This document shows, piece by piece, positions 25,249 to 34,203 of a stretch of 64,000 bases of DNA (its first letter is position 1; every line of letters starts with the position of its first letter). Made by a program: the position numbers and the translations under genes. The notes below the pieces were generated by a model. The model was not told the origin of the DNA. It saw only the letters and a list, made by a program, of their open reading frames with translations, and did no database searches. Source of the stretch: CAYSPG01 sp964432885 (GTDB lineage Bacteria; Bacteroidota; Bacteroidia; AKYH767-A; OLB10); the NCBI GenBank assembly GCA_964432885.1, contig CAYSPG010000010.1:1-64000 (forward strand). Direction: 5' to 3'.

Positions 25249-26412
25249 ATGCCCCAATACCACACTTTAGGCCAAATTCCTCATAAGCGGCACACGCAGT
25301 TTCGCAAACCCAATGGTGGTCTTTATGCCGAAGAATTATTTTCTACACACGGGTTTAGCAATGTTTATTCTCTCATTTATCATTGCCACCCACCCACCAT
25401 GATAAAAAGCGCTGGCGAACCATTTTCGCGCGAACCTAAAATTGCCATGCAGCGTTCGTTATGTCATCAAAGTTTCCAGGGGTTTAGTATAACACCCGAA
25501 GATGATTATATAAAAAGCAAAAAGCCTGTTTTGGTAAATAACGATTTACATATATCACTTGCTGCACCGCGAAAATCAATTACAAATTATTTTTTAAAAA
25601 ATGCTGATGCTGATGAGCTGATATTTGTACACGAAGGAAGCGGAACATTTCACAGCATATATGGTAGCATGGATTTTAAATATGGCGATTACATTGTAAT
25701 TCCACGCGGCACTATTTTTCAATTACACTTTAATGATGAAAATAACCGGTTGTTTGTGGTTGACTCATTTAGCGCAATTGAAACACCCAAACGATACCGC
25801 AATGAGCATGGACAATTTGAGGAGCACTCGCCATACTGCGAGCGCGATTTTCGCAAGCCACAAAATTTAGTAACGCATGATGAGGCCGGAGAATTTTTAG
25901 TGATGATAAAAAAAGAAAGCATTGTGTATCCGTTTGTGTATGCCACCCATCCGTTTGATGCCATTGGCTGGGATGGCAATTGCTACCCGTACATTTTTTC
26001 TATTAACGATTTTGAACCAATAACCGGACGCATTCACATGCCGCCACCCATACATCAAACATTTGAAGCGCATAATTTTGTTGTATGTTCATTTGTTCCG
26101 CGTTTGTTCGATTACCATCCGTTAAGTATTCCGGTGCCGTATAACCACAGCAACATTGATAGTGATGAAGTGCTGTATTATGTTGACGGTGATTTTATGA
26201 GCCGTAAAAATGTTTCGAAAGGCCAAATTACTTTGCACCCAGGCGGTATTCCACATGGCCCGCATCCGGGCACGGTAGAAAAATCGCTTGGCGCAAAAGA
26301 AACAAAAGAACTTGCAGTGATGGTAGATACCTTTAAGCCATTATGGTTAACCGAAGATGCAATGAAAATTATTATTCCTGACTATTACAAGTCGTGGGTT
26401 GAACACGGATAA
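25249..26412 (+). CDS. hmgA: Homogentisate 1,2-dioxygenase
   Basis: This 387-residue cupin enzyme opens the aromatic ring of homogentisate to maleylacetoacetate in tyrosine and phenylalanine breakdown. The Fe(II) ligands are visible: His in PVPYNHSNIDSDEVLYYVDG, the Glu in the same segment, and the distal His in HPGGIPHGPHPGTVE. The N-terminal KRHTQFRKPNGGLYAEE and GEPFSREPKIAMQR also fit the family. The other genes of the pathway are not in the window. A TAAATTTG (25159-25166) and short AAACTG-type repeats precede it. Confidence 0.93.
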   Translation: MPQYHTLGQIPHKRHTQFRKPNGGLYAEELFSTHGFSNVYSLIYHCHPPTMIKSAGEPFSREPKIAMQRSLCHQSFQGFSITPEDDYIKSKKPVLVNNDLHISLAAPRKSITNYFLKNADADELIFVHEGSGTFHSIYGSMDFKYGDYIVIPRGTIFQLHFNDENNRLFVVDSFSAIETPKRYRNEHGQFEEHSPYCERDFRKPQNLVTHDEAGEFLVMIKKESIVYPFVYATHPFDAIGWDGNCYPYIFSINDFEPITGRIHMPPPIHQTFEAHNFVVCSFVPRLFDYHPLSIPVPYNHSNIDSDEVLYYVDGDFMSRKNVSKGQITLHPGGIPHGPHPGTVEKSLGAKETKELAVMVDTFKPLWLTEDAMKIIIPDYYKSWVEHG

Positions 26413-26455
26413 CAAATTACGATTTTATATTTTCTAATTACTATTTTATAAATAA

Positions 26456-27556
26456 ATGAAAAAAATATCCACTTTAATTTTCTTTGCTCTGTTTGCAAAA
26501 ATTACCAATGCTCAGATAACAATAACAACCTCTGACTTTGCATCAGCAAATGACAATGTTCTTGTAAGCAACGGAATAATAACAACTGCCGTAGATGTGG
26601 TTCCAACAGGCGCTAACACTACTTGGGATTTTAGTTTTCTAACACCATTCAACCAGGATACTCTGGAGTTTTTGGATGTGAGCACCACTGCGGCTACGTA
26701 TGCCTTGTATTATGTAAACGTGGGTTTTAATCCAAACCGTTCAAACATTGCTGTTGCCGGTGCAGCTATTCCAACCATACCGGGTATTCCAATTACAATT
26801 ACCAATCCATTCGATTTTTTTTACAACTCATCTAATGATTACCGTCAGCAGGGCATAGGTGCCGAAATAAACGGCATCGAAGTTCCAATCCCTTACGGAA
26901 ATAAAGATATTGTTTACGATTTTCCGGTAAACTTTGGCAACTCCGATTCTTCAAATTCTGACTGGGCAATTGGTTTGCCGGGCATAGGCTATTATGGATA
27001 CACCCAAAAGCGAGTAAATAATGTGGATGGATGGGGAACCCTCATTACCCCCTTTGGCTCGTTTAATACATTACGTGTTGTTTCAACCGTAGCCGGTACC
27101 GATACCGTGCATATTGATACACTTGGTTTTGGTTTTGGAGTTGACCGCCCTTTGTTAAGAGAATATAAATGGATTGCCAACAACGAAAAAATTCCTGTGT
27201 TGCAAATTAACACGCAAGAATTTTTTGGAACCGAAACCGTAGTAAGCATTGTTTATCCTGACAGCGCACGGGTGCTTGGTGTAGAAAATGTAATTTCAGT
27301 TGCAGGTAGTTTACAGGTTTTCCCTAATCCGGCTATTGATTATGTAACTATTAATTTTTCTTTATCTCAAAGCCAACCGGTTTCGTTTTCAATAGCCGAC
27401 ATATCAGGAAAAATTATTTATTCTAAAACAAGCCGATATTATTCTTCGGGTAGTCATCAAAAAAACATCAGCACAAAACTTTTAGAAAAAGGCATTTACT
27501 TTTTAACTATCCGCGCAGGTGATGCCTTGGTAACAAGAAAAATAGCAGTAAATTAA
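26456..27556 (+). CDS. Secreted T9SS type A sorting-domain protein
   Basis: This 366-residue protein has a signal peptide (MKKISTLIFFALFAKITNAQ) and a beta-rich body of about 260 residues. The body carries GANTTWDFSFL and GWGTLITPFGSFNTLRV, phrases common in uncharacterised Bacteroidota secreted proteins. The T9SS domain follows (LQVFPNPAIDYVTINFSL, FSIADISGKIIY, GIYFLTIR, RKIAVN). It ends eight bases before the convergent xre gene, with no terminator seen between them. Confidence 0.82.
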   Translation: MKKISTLIFFALFAKITNAQITITTSDFASANDNVLVSNGIITTAVDVVPTGANTTWDFSFLTPFNQDTLEFLDVSTTAATYALYYVNVGFNPNRSNIAVAGAAIPTIPGIPITITNPFDFFYNSSNDYRQQGIGAEINGIEVPIPYGNKDIVYDFPVNFGNSDSSNSDWAIGLPGIGYYGYTQKRVNNVDGWGTLITPFGSFNTLRVVSTVAGTDTVHIDTLGFGFGVDRPLLREYKWIANNEKIPVLQINTQEFFGTETVVSIVYPDSARVLGVENVISVAGSLQVFPNPAIDYVTINFSLSQSQPVSFSIADISGKIIYSKTSRYYSSGSHQKNISTKLLEKGIYFLTIRAGDALVTRKIAVN

Positions 27557-27563
27557 AATTACA

Positions 27564-27950
27564 CTACCCTTTTTTTGTAAGTCTTTCTTTAGGCACGTCA
27601 ATTTCTTTTTTCAACCGTTCAACTTCTTCTTTTAGCAACAGATTGTTTTCTTCCTGCAATGCAAACTCTTTGGTAGTGGGGTGGTAATTTACAACCCCAT
27701 TATGGTTGTGATGTACATCGTAATAATTTGTTGCGTCAAAATCTAAAATGTTGTGTACATCCGTATTAAAAACGCGGGCAATTTTTTCTAACTCAAGCAG
27801 TGTAATACCCCGCTTGCCATTTTCAATATCGTTATAAGTGGTTTTACCAACTGCCAGTTGTCCTGCAACAAATTCCTGTTTTAAATCTTTTAATTCGCGT
27901 ATCTTTTTAATGTTATGCGCTACTTTTTGATTCAGTGTTTTTGTTGTCAT
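27564..27950 (-). CDS. XRE-family transcriptional regulator with a C-terminal coiled coil
   Basis: This 128-residue protein has a Cro/C1-type helix-turn-helix at about 10-65 (NIKKIRELKDLKQEFVAGQL, TTYNDIENGKRGITLLELEK). The C-terminal stretch LQEENNLLLKEEVERLKKEI has heptad spacing and should dimerise. It is divergent from a T9SS gene pair. The shared 186-bp upstream region carries a phased array of ATCGG/CCGAT sites, so it probably controls itself and the divergent genes. Confidence 0.88.
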   Translation of the reverse strand: MTTKTLNQKVAHNIKKIRELKDLKQEFVAGQLAVGKTTYNDIENGKRGITLLELEKIARVFNTDVHNILDFDATNYYDVHHNHNGVVNYHPTTKEFALQEENNLLLKEEVERLKKEIDVPKERLTKKG

Positions 27951-27981
27951 AGATTTTTGTTTGCTGCTAAAATAAATAAAT

Positions 27982-28046
27982 ATCGGATAAACCGATTTTA
28001 TTACTGATAAACCGAATCATTATCGGATTAGCCGACTTATTATCGG
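27982..28046. promoter_or_regulatory. Array of inverted-repeat operator sites phased at 20 bp
   Basis: ATCGG half-sites begin at 27982, 28022 and 28042, with a degenerate one near 28002. CCGA half-sites begin at 27992, 28012 and 28032. They form the palindromes ATCGGATAAACCGAT (27982-27996) and ATCGGATTAGCCGA (28022-28035), with a weaker CTGATAAACCGA between. The exact 20-bp step equals about two helical turns, so bound dimers would sit on one face of the DNA. This lies directly upstream of xre. Confidence 0.7.
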
Positions 28047-28136
28047 TTTTAAAATTTGGTGATAACAAATATGGCTGACAATTTTACTCCGCAAAAAAAT
28101 GAATTAAATTTTTTCTTTACTTTTAAAGAAAAATAA

Positions 28137-29063
28137 ATGAAAAAAGTAATTACAATTTTATCTTTAGTAATTTTATCTTTTACTACCAAGCAATATGCGC
28201 AAGGCTCGCTTACGCCAAGTGATTGGCTCCAAATTGCATTTGAAGATGCCACCGGTGCAAAAGACACCGTTGTAATTGGCCATTATTACGATACCTGTTA
28301 TTACAGCACCTGCCAGGCTTATGTGTCTGCCGGTATAGATACCGCCTTTGGCGAAGTAAACATTGGCCCACCAACCACACCTGGTTTTGCCGCGCGTATT
28401 GAAAACCTTGTGCAGGATGGTGCGCCATATAATATGTGGACTAAAAGGGATATTAGAATGTGTGATACAACAGCGGAGTATGCTCTTTGGTATAATTTTT
28501 TTAATGACCCGTTATTTTATTACATAAGGTTTTACAACTATACTACCCCAATTATTGCCACCATTAACATTCATAGAACCGATGCATTTTTACCTGACAG
28601 TGCTGATTTGGGATGTTTTTGTGTATACAATAGTTTATTGGGTAATCCTAAAGAAAGATTTGGTAATGGATGGTCAAGATGGTACTCAGATACAGTGAAT
28701 AATATTAGTGCACAATGGGATTATGATGCAATAATCTCACCAAATCTTATTGATACATTGAACGCCCCATTAGTTCAAAGTTATGTATTTGCTCCATATT
28801 ATCTTATTACAGATATCATTTATTATAATGCGAAAAACGAAGGTTTTGAAATATTCCCAATACCAACATCAGATTATCTCAACGTCAAAACATCCAATGC
28901 CGAAGATTGGGTAGTAGAAATTTTTAATACAAAAGGAGAGATGATTTATAAAGATAAAACCGAAGATAAAAAAATTAACGTGGCAATATTATCAAGAGGA
29001 ATTTACTTACTTAAATTGAATACAGGTAAAAAAGAACTAACATTTAAATTTATTAAAACATGA
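28137..29063 (+). CDS. Secreted T9SS type A sorting-domain protein
   Basis: This 308-residue protein has a signal peptide (MKKVITILSLVILSFTTKQYAQ), then a beta-rich body of unknown fold (DWLQIAFEDATGAKDTVVIG; cysteine pairs near YDTCYYSTCQ). The T9SS domain begins FEIFPIPTSDYLNVKT, with GIYLLKLNTG and LTFKFIKT at the end. Its stop overlaps the start of the next gene (ATGA), so the two are co-translated. It is transcribed away from xre across the phased operator array. Confidence 0.82.
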   Translation: MKKVITILSLVILSFTTKQYAQGSLTPSDWLQIAFEDATGAKDTVVIGHYYDTCYYSTCQAYVSAGIDTAFGEVNIGPPTTPGFAARIENLVQDGAPYNMWTKRDIRMCDTTAEYALWYNFFNDPLFYYIRFYNYTTPIIATINIHRTDAFLPDSADLGCFCVYNSLLGNPKERFGNGWSRWYSDTVNNISAQWDYDAIISPNLIDTLNAPLVQSYVFAPYYLITDIIYYNAKNEGFEIFPIPTSDYLNVKTSNAEDWVVEIFNTKGEMIYKDKTEDKKINVAILSRGIYLLKLNTGKKELTFKFIKT

Positions 29064-29729
29064 AAAAATCAATCTTTACCCTAAGCTTATTAGTGATTGT
29101 TATATGTAATAACTATGCACAAGAATGCGAATATATTGATGATGCTACGGGTAGAGTTTTAGGTTCGACTTCAGCACCTCTATGCACAGGAACTTTTACT
29201 TATTGCAGCAAAAACGGGTACTCTCATTTTCCGAATACTACTTACAGAACCCTAAACCTGTATATTAACATCATATACGACATTGTGCCTTCCTATGACC
29301 CCTACTACAATAATAACAACGGAGCATGTGCATCTTGAGCATGATTTAATAAATGGAATTATTACTATTGATGATTTTGTTGCATCATTTGATTACTGCG
29401 GAACAAGCAACTTAAGAACAACACAAAATAATAGCAGCAGTCAAAATTTGTTGCCAAGCGAAAATAAATTAAGTACACAGTCTTTGTTTTTGGAAGCAAG
29501 CATAAGTATTAAACCCAATCCTGCAACCAATAAAATTTTTATTTACAACTCAACCGAAAAAAACGTAGCCTACCAGCTAAAAGATGTTTATGGAAAAATT
29601 ATTTCGGGTGGTATTATTTCAACAGGTGGAATTATTGATTGTGCGAAATACCCAAGAGGAATATATACTATTCAATTTTCAACATTAGATGGAGCAAAAA
29701 CGGTTAATGAAAGAATTGTGTTGAATTAA
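29060..29729 (+). pseudogene. T9SS protein split by a frameshift near 29330
   Basis: The first frame (29060-29338) has a signal peptide (MKKSIFTLSLLVIVICNNYA) and a mature region ending NNNNGACAS. The second frame, open from about 29283 to 29729, continues as HDLINGIITIDDFVASFDYC and ends in a complete T9SS domain (ISIKPNPATNKIFIYN, GIYTIQFSTL, NERIVLN). Joining them needs a +1 shift near TCT TGA at 29333-29338. This is either a broken gene, a sequencing error or, less likely, a programmed slip. The start overlaps the upstream stop. Confidence 0.7.
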
Positions 29730-29741
29730 GAATTGTGTAAA

Positions 29742-30929
29742 TTAAAAATCATCGTACAGTAAATACTTTTTGCGCATCTGCTTATACTTGTTTAGTTCAG
29801 GCTGCCAGCTTTTTCTTATCTCGTCTTCGGTTTTACCTTCCATAATTTGTTTGCGAAGTTGGTCAGTTCCGGCAAGTTTATCAAAGTATTCAGTAAAAAA
29901 TTTTTCTTTTGTTTGATAGTTGTCAAACAAATTTTTTAGCCAGAATAAATATAGCTGCTTTATTGTTGGAATATAATTATCACCAAACTCGCGCAAGTCA
30001 AATCCTTTGCACTCCACATTTTCATAAGGTGGTTTTACCGAAACTCCTTTAATACTTTTGGGTGTAAATGCAAAAGGCCCTTCATTAAAACCCGGGTAAC
30101 CCAGTATCTGAAATGGATAGTCGGTGCCACGGCCAACACTTACCACAGTTCCTTCAAAAAAACAAAGCGATGGATACAAGTAAACCGCTGTCATGTTAGG
30201 CAGGTTAGGCGATGGCCTTACAGGTAATTTGTAAAGTGTTTTGTGCGTATAGTTTTTTACCTTAACTACTTTTAAGCTACAGGTTGCACCTCCGCTCAGC
30301 CATTTTTCTCCATTCAGCATTTGGGCGTACTCGCCCATTGTAAGCCCATGCACAACAGGAATAGGATTCATTCCAACAAAAGATGCAAACTTTTTATCAA
30401 GCACAGGCCCATCAACATAATGGCCGTTAGGGTTTGGTCTGTCAAGCACAATCAATTGCTTTTTATTTTCGGCACACGCTTCCATCACGTACTGTAATGT
30501 GCCTATGTAGGTATAAAACCGTGCTCCCACATCCTGCATGTCAAACACAAGTACATCCACATCTTTTAAGTCATCACGTGTTGGTTTTTTATGCAACCCA
30601 TAAAGTGAAACAATGGGCAATCCCGATAGCACATCCGTGCTGTTGTTTACCAGTTCGCCATCGGCTGCATCGCCTCTAAATCCATGCTCGGGTGTAAAAA
30701 TTTTTATTACATCAAGATTTACCGATAAAAGCAGGTCAACCAAATGTGTTTTGCCAACCAACGAAGTTTGATTGGCCACTACGCCAATTTTCTTTTTCAT
30801 TATTAGCGGTACATATTCTTGCACCTGTTCGGCACCGGTAATTACACTGTCGGTATGCTGTGCAAAACTGCTGTCAGCAAATTGCAAAAACAAAATAAGT
30901 AATAAACATGACCGCATTTTTAAAAGCAT
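29742..30929 (-). CDS. namZ: DUF1343 / NamZ-type exo-beta-N-acetylmuramidase
   Basis: This 395-residue secreted protein has a signal peptide (about 1-23, ending SSFAQ). Family signatures are IGVVANQTSLVG, IFTPEHGFRGDAADGE, DVLVFDMQDVGARFYTYIGT, VLDRPNPNGHYVDGP and FFEGTVVSVGRGTDYPF. NamZ enzymes remove terminal N-acetylmuramic acid from peptidoglycan fragments and so support cell-wall recycling. The assignment to the family is secure; the activity here is inferred. The divergent permease starts 38 bp away. Confidence 0.88.
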   Translation of the reverse strand: MLLKMRSCLLLILFLQFADSSFAQHTDSVITGAEQVQEYVPLIMKKKIGVVANQTSLVGKTHLVDLLLSVNLDVIKIFTPEHGFRGDAADGELVNNSTDVLSGLPIVSLYGLHKKPTRDDLKDVDVLVFDMQDVGARFYTYIGTLQYVMEACAENKKQLIVLDRPNPNGHYVDGPVLDKKFASFVGMNPIPVVHGLTMGEYAQMLNGEKWLSGGATCSLKVVKVKNYTHKTLYKLPVRPSPNLPNMTAVYLYPSLCFFEGTVVSVGRGTDYPFQILGYPGFNEGPFAFTPKSIKGVSVKPPYENVECKGFDLREFGDNYIPTIKQLYLFWLKNLFDNYQTKEKFFTEYFDKLAGTDQLRKQIMEGKTEDEIRKSWQPELNKYKQMRKKYLLYDDF

Positions 30930-30967
30930 AAATTTGAACTCAAATTAAAAGCAATTTTAAAAATAAG

Positions 30968-32188
30968 TTGAATTACGAATACTTTATAGCCCAGCGTTTT
31001 TTCAAAGGAGATGTTAACAACAAGCGCATCTCAAAACCGGTACTTGTAATTGCTGTTACCAGCATTGCGCTTAGCGTGGCCGTAATGATTATAGCGCTAT
31101 GCATTGTTACAGGTTTTAAAAACGAAATTACTTCCAAGGTTTCAGGTTTTGGCTCGCATATCAGAATAGGAGGGTTTGATAATAACCAGTCGTATGAAGA
31201 AAATCCGGTTAACAGAAATCAGCCATTTTATACCACCCTGCAACACGATGCGCGCGTAAAAAATATTCATGCATTTGTAACCAAAGCCGGAATTATAAAA
31301 ACAGATGCAGAGTTGCAAGGGGTGGTGTTAAAAGGTATTGATTCTGATTTTGACCCTTCTTTTTTTGATGATAAAATGACAAGTGGAAAATTTTCTTTTT
31401 TTACCGACTCCACAAAAAACCCCATCATCATATCAAAAAAAACTGCGCTTGCACTAAACGTGAAACTTAATGATGCACTGGTAATTTATTTTATTGAACA
31501 ACCGGCACGTGTGCGCAAATTTGTAATTACCGGAATTTATAATACAGGACTTGAAGAGTTTGATAACCTGTATGCGTTTTGCAACATGGCCATCATTCAA
31601 AAACTAAATAACTGGACCACCAATGATGTGGGAGGATTTGAGCTTACAGTAAAAAACTTTAATAAACTGGATGAGGTAAGCCAGCATGTTTATAAAATAT
31701 CAGGTTTTGATTTTAATACCCAAACCATCAAAGAACTTTATCCCGAAATATTTCACTGGCTTGAATTGCAAAACATCAATGTGGTAATAATTATTGTGCT
31801 TATGCTTGCCGTTGCCGGCATTAACATGATTTCCACACTGCTGATATTGATTTTGGAAAACACTACCACCATCGGGTTGTTAAAATCGCTTGGTGCTCAA
31901 AATATCAGCATCCGAAAAATATTTTTATACCTGTCAGTATATATTATCGGCTTAGGGTTAATTTTTGGCAATGCAATTGGTATATTACTATGCGTGTTGC
32001 AAAAAAGTTTTCATTTGGTAAAACTTCCAGTTGAATCGTATTATGTATCGTATGTGCCTGTAAATTTTTCGTGGCAAATTATTTTATTGGTTAATACAGG
32101 AGCTTTGGTAAGTTGTATGGCCATGCTAATAATACCAAGTATGTTTATTTCGGCCATAAGCCCCATTCGCACCCTGCGATACGAATAG
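30968..32188 (+). CDS. LolC/LolE-type ABC transporter permease
   Basis: This 406-residue protein has the FtsX/MacB-core topology. There is one N-terminal membrane segment (about 25-50, PVLVIAVTSIALSVAVMIIA), a periplasmic domain of about 220 residues, and three C-terminal segments (IIIVLMLAVAGINMISTLLI and two more). The N-terminal IAQRFF...KRISKPVLVIA is typical of the Bacteroidota LolE-like lipoprotein-release permease. The start codon is TTG, chosen because the conserved N-terminus begins there. No ATPase gene is adjacent, so it must share one encoded elsewhere. Confidence 0.83.
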   Translation: MNYEYFIAQRFFKGDVNNKRISKPVLVIAVTSIALSVAVMIIALCIVTGFKNEITSKVSGFGSHIRIGGFDNNQSYEENPVNRNQPFYTTLQHDARVKNIHAFVTKAGIIKTDAELQGVVLKGIDSDFDPSFFDDKMTSGKFSFFTDSTKNPIIISKKTALALNVKLNDALVIYFIEQPARVRKFVITGIYNTGLEEFDNLYAFCNMAIIQKLNNWTTNDVGGFELTVKNFNKLDEVSQHVYKISGFDFNTQTIKELYPEIFHWLELQNINVVIIIVLMLAVAGINMISTLLILILENTTTIGLLKSLGAQNISIRKIFLYLSVYIIGLGLIFGNAIGILLCVLQKSFHLVKLPVESYYVSYVPVNFSWQIILLVNTGALVSCMAMLIIPSMFISAISPIRTLRYE

Positions 32189-32189
32189 A

Positions 32190-32903
32190 TTAAAAAAAAC
32201 GGTATTTAGCCAGGCAATAGATAGCACGCAGTCCATCGGTAATGCCAATTTTTTTTCCTTGCACTGTTGTGCGCGCACGGTAGGATATGGGCACCTCGTA
32301 AAATGATGTGTGTGCGTTGCGCAATAGTTTCATGGTTATTTCGGGCTCAAAGCCAAAACGGTTTTCGGTAAGCGTTAGGTTTTTGATTAATGATGTGCGT
32401 ATAAGCTTATAGCACGTTTCCATATCGGTAATTTTTTTTCCAAGCAAAATTTTGGTGAACCATGTTAAGAACAAGTTTGCAGCTTTGCTGCTAAAGCGCA
32501 TATTATGATTTTGTTTTTGCAAAAACCTTGACCCATAAACAACATCAGCATTTTTTGTAATTGCAACAGAAAGCAGTTTGTTATAATCGTTTGGGTCAAG
32601 TTCAAGGTCGGCATCTTGTATTATGATGTAATCGCCTGTAACTTTTTTTAATCCTGATCGAATGGCAGCACCTTTCCCTTTATTTACATCATGCCTGATA
32701 AACGAAAAATTACATTTGTTTGCATTGACCGCTATAAACTTTTCTACTTCTGTTGCGCTGCCATCGTTTGATGTGTCATCAACAATAATTATTTCTTTTG
32801 CAATGGCATTTGTTAATATAACCCGGCAAACTTTTTCCAACACAGAATGCACAGTTTCTTCCTCGTTAAAAACAGGAATAATAATGGAAAGCGTTTTAAT
32901 CAT
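32190..32903 (-). CDS. Family 2 glycosyltransferase (dolichyl-phosphate mannosyltransferase-like)
   Basis: This 237-residue GT-A fold enzyme begins LSIIIPVFNEEETVHSVLEK. The nucleotide-sugar aspartates are in EIIIVDDTSNDGS and the metal-binding DxD-like site in IIIQDADLELDP. DMETCYKLIR and RFGFEPEITMKLL match DPM1-like enzymes that load sugars onto polyprenyl phosphate. No membrane domain is fused. Its stop nearly abuts the stop of the convergent permease. Confidence 0.88.
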   Translation of the reverse strand: MIKTLSIIIPVFNEEETVHSVLEKVCRVILTNAIAKEIIIVDDTSNDGSATEVEKFIAVNANKCNFSFIRHDVNKGKGAAIRSGLKKVTGDYIIIQDADLELDPNDYNKLLSVAITKNADVVYGSRFLQKQNHNMRFSSKAANLFLTWFTKILLGKKITDMETCYKLIRTSLIKNLTLTENRFGFEPEITMKLLRNAHTSFYEVPISYRARTTVQGKKIGITDGLRAIYCLAKYRFF

Positions 32904-32936
32904 TAAAAGAATTGCGCAAAAGAAAGAAGCAGAGTA

Positions 32937-33332
32937 TTATTTATCAAGCACCGATTTAATATCGGGCAAAAAGTAATTGTTGCTTTTCATAATTTTTCCG
33001 TCTTCGCGGTAAATGGGTTTGCCATTGTCATCAAGCTTACTCATATTGCTGCGGTGAATTTCGTTAAACACTTCGGTAATTTTATGTTGAAGCCCGTGTG
33101 CAATTATCGTTCCGCACAAAATGTAAAGTTTATCTCCAAGTGCATCGGCTATCAACTGCAAATTGTTTTGCTGGGCAGCTTCCAGATACTCATCATTTTC
33201 TTCCTGCATAAGCCTATGCCGGAGTTCAATAATATTTTGACTAATCTCAGCAGTAGGTTTTTCATGGTACTCAAGCCCAAATACGTGATGAAATTCTTTT
33301 ACTTTATCAATGGTTTGAATTAGGGTTTGCAT
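32937..33332 (-). CDS. MazG-like / PRA-PH all-alpha NTP pyrophosphohydrolase
   Basis: This 131-residue all-alpha protein has the metal-binding ExxE pattern in LMQEENDEYLEA and the downstream DALGDKLYILCGT helix, typical of DR2231/MazG-like nucleotide pyrophosphohydrolases. Such enzymes hydrolyse NTPs or dNTPs to the monophosphate and pyrophosphate. The exact substrate is unknown. It may be co-transcribed with rpe, 12 bp upstream. Confidence 0.8.
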   Translation of the reverse strand: MQTLIQTIDKVKEFHHVFGLEYHEKPTAEISQNIIELRHRLMQEENDEYLEAAQQNNLQLIADALGDKLYILCGTIIAHGLQHKITEVFNEIHRSNMSKLDDNGKPIYREDGKIMKSNNYFLPDIKSVLDK

Positions 33333-33344
33333 AGGTTAGTGTTT

Positions 33345-33989
33345 TTAATTTTTAAGTTGTGATATGGTTTGTGATGGATTTGAGCTTGAAAAAACTGTAT
33401 TGCCTGCCACCAATACATCGGCCCCGGTTTGAATTAGTTTTTTATAGTTGTTTAAATCAACACCTCCGTCAATTTCAATAAGTGCGTTTGAGTTTTTTTG
33501 AGCAATTAAATATTTTAGTTCCAAAATTTTTGAATACGTGTTTTCAATAAACTTCTGACCGCCAAAGCCAGGGTTCACACTCATCATGCAAACCAAATCT
33601 AAATCAAAAATAATTTCGGACAATGCGGATACAGGTGTATGCGGGTTAATGGCTACACCGGCTTTCATGCCAGCCGCTTTTATGGCCTGCACTGTACGAT
33701 GTAAATGAGTACAGGCTTCATAGTGCACACTCAACACATCGGCACCTGCATTTTTAAAATCCAAAATAAATTTATCAGGCTCTATTATCATCAGGTGCAC
33801 ATCAAGTGGCTTGGTGGCATGTTTTTTTATCGCTTTAATTACAGGCAATCCAAACGAAATGTTGGGCACAAACACACCATCCATCACATCCAAATGAAAC
33901 CAGTCGGCATTACTGGTGTTTACCATTTCAATATCTTTAAAAAGATTAGAAAAATCGGCTGATAAAAGTGAGGGGGCTATCAGGGACAT
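33345..33989 (-). CDS. rpe: Ribulose-phosphate 3-epimerase
   Basis: This 214-residue TIM-barrel enzyme interconverts ribulose-5-phosphate and xylulose-5-phosphate in the pentose phosphate pathway. Visible signatures are IAPSLLSADF, WFHLDVMDGVFVPN (metal and acid/base Asp), LDVHLMI, MSVNPGFGGQKF and IEIDGGVDLNN. The length is normal. Upstream (33995-34028) is a run of GGTTTAAAGTTTGAG-type simple repeats. Confidence 0.96.
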   Translation of the reverse strand: MSLIAPSLLSADFSNLFKDIEMVNTSNADWFHLDVMDGVFVPNISFGLPVIKAIKKHATKPLDVHLMIIEPDKFILDFKNAGADVLSVHYEACTHLHRTVQAIKAAGMKAGVAINPHTPVSALSEIIFDLDLVCMMSVNPGFGGQKFIENTYSKILELKYLIAQKNSNALIEIDGGVDLNNYKKLIQTGADVLVAGNTVFSSSNPSQTISQLKN

Positions 33990-34203
33990 TGGGGTTCAAG
34001 GTTTAAAGTTTGAGATTTGAGGTTTGCAAATATTAGATAAAAGCGCTGTACTAAAAAATAAGTTACGATAATGTTATTAATTTTTTTGAACCATATAGCA
34101 TTCTCTGTTTGTATTGACGGGTTTTGAAATTGCTACCTGCTAACAAGTATCTTTATCCCTTTGTATGATTATGTTTTTTTGTTTTTAAAACAGCTAACCG
34201 TTT

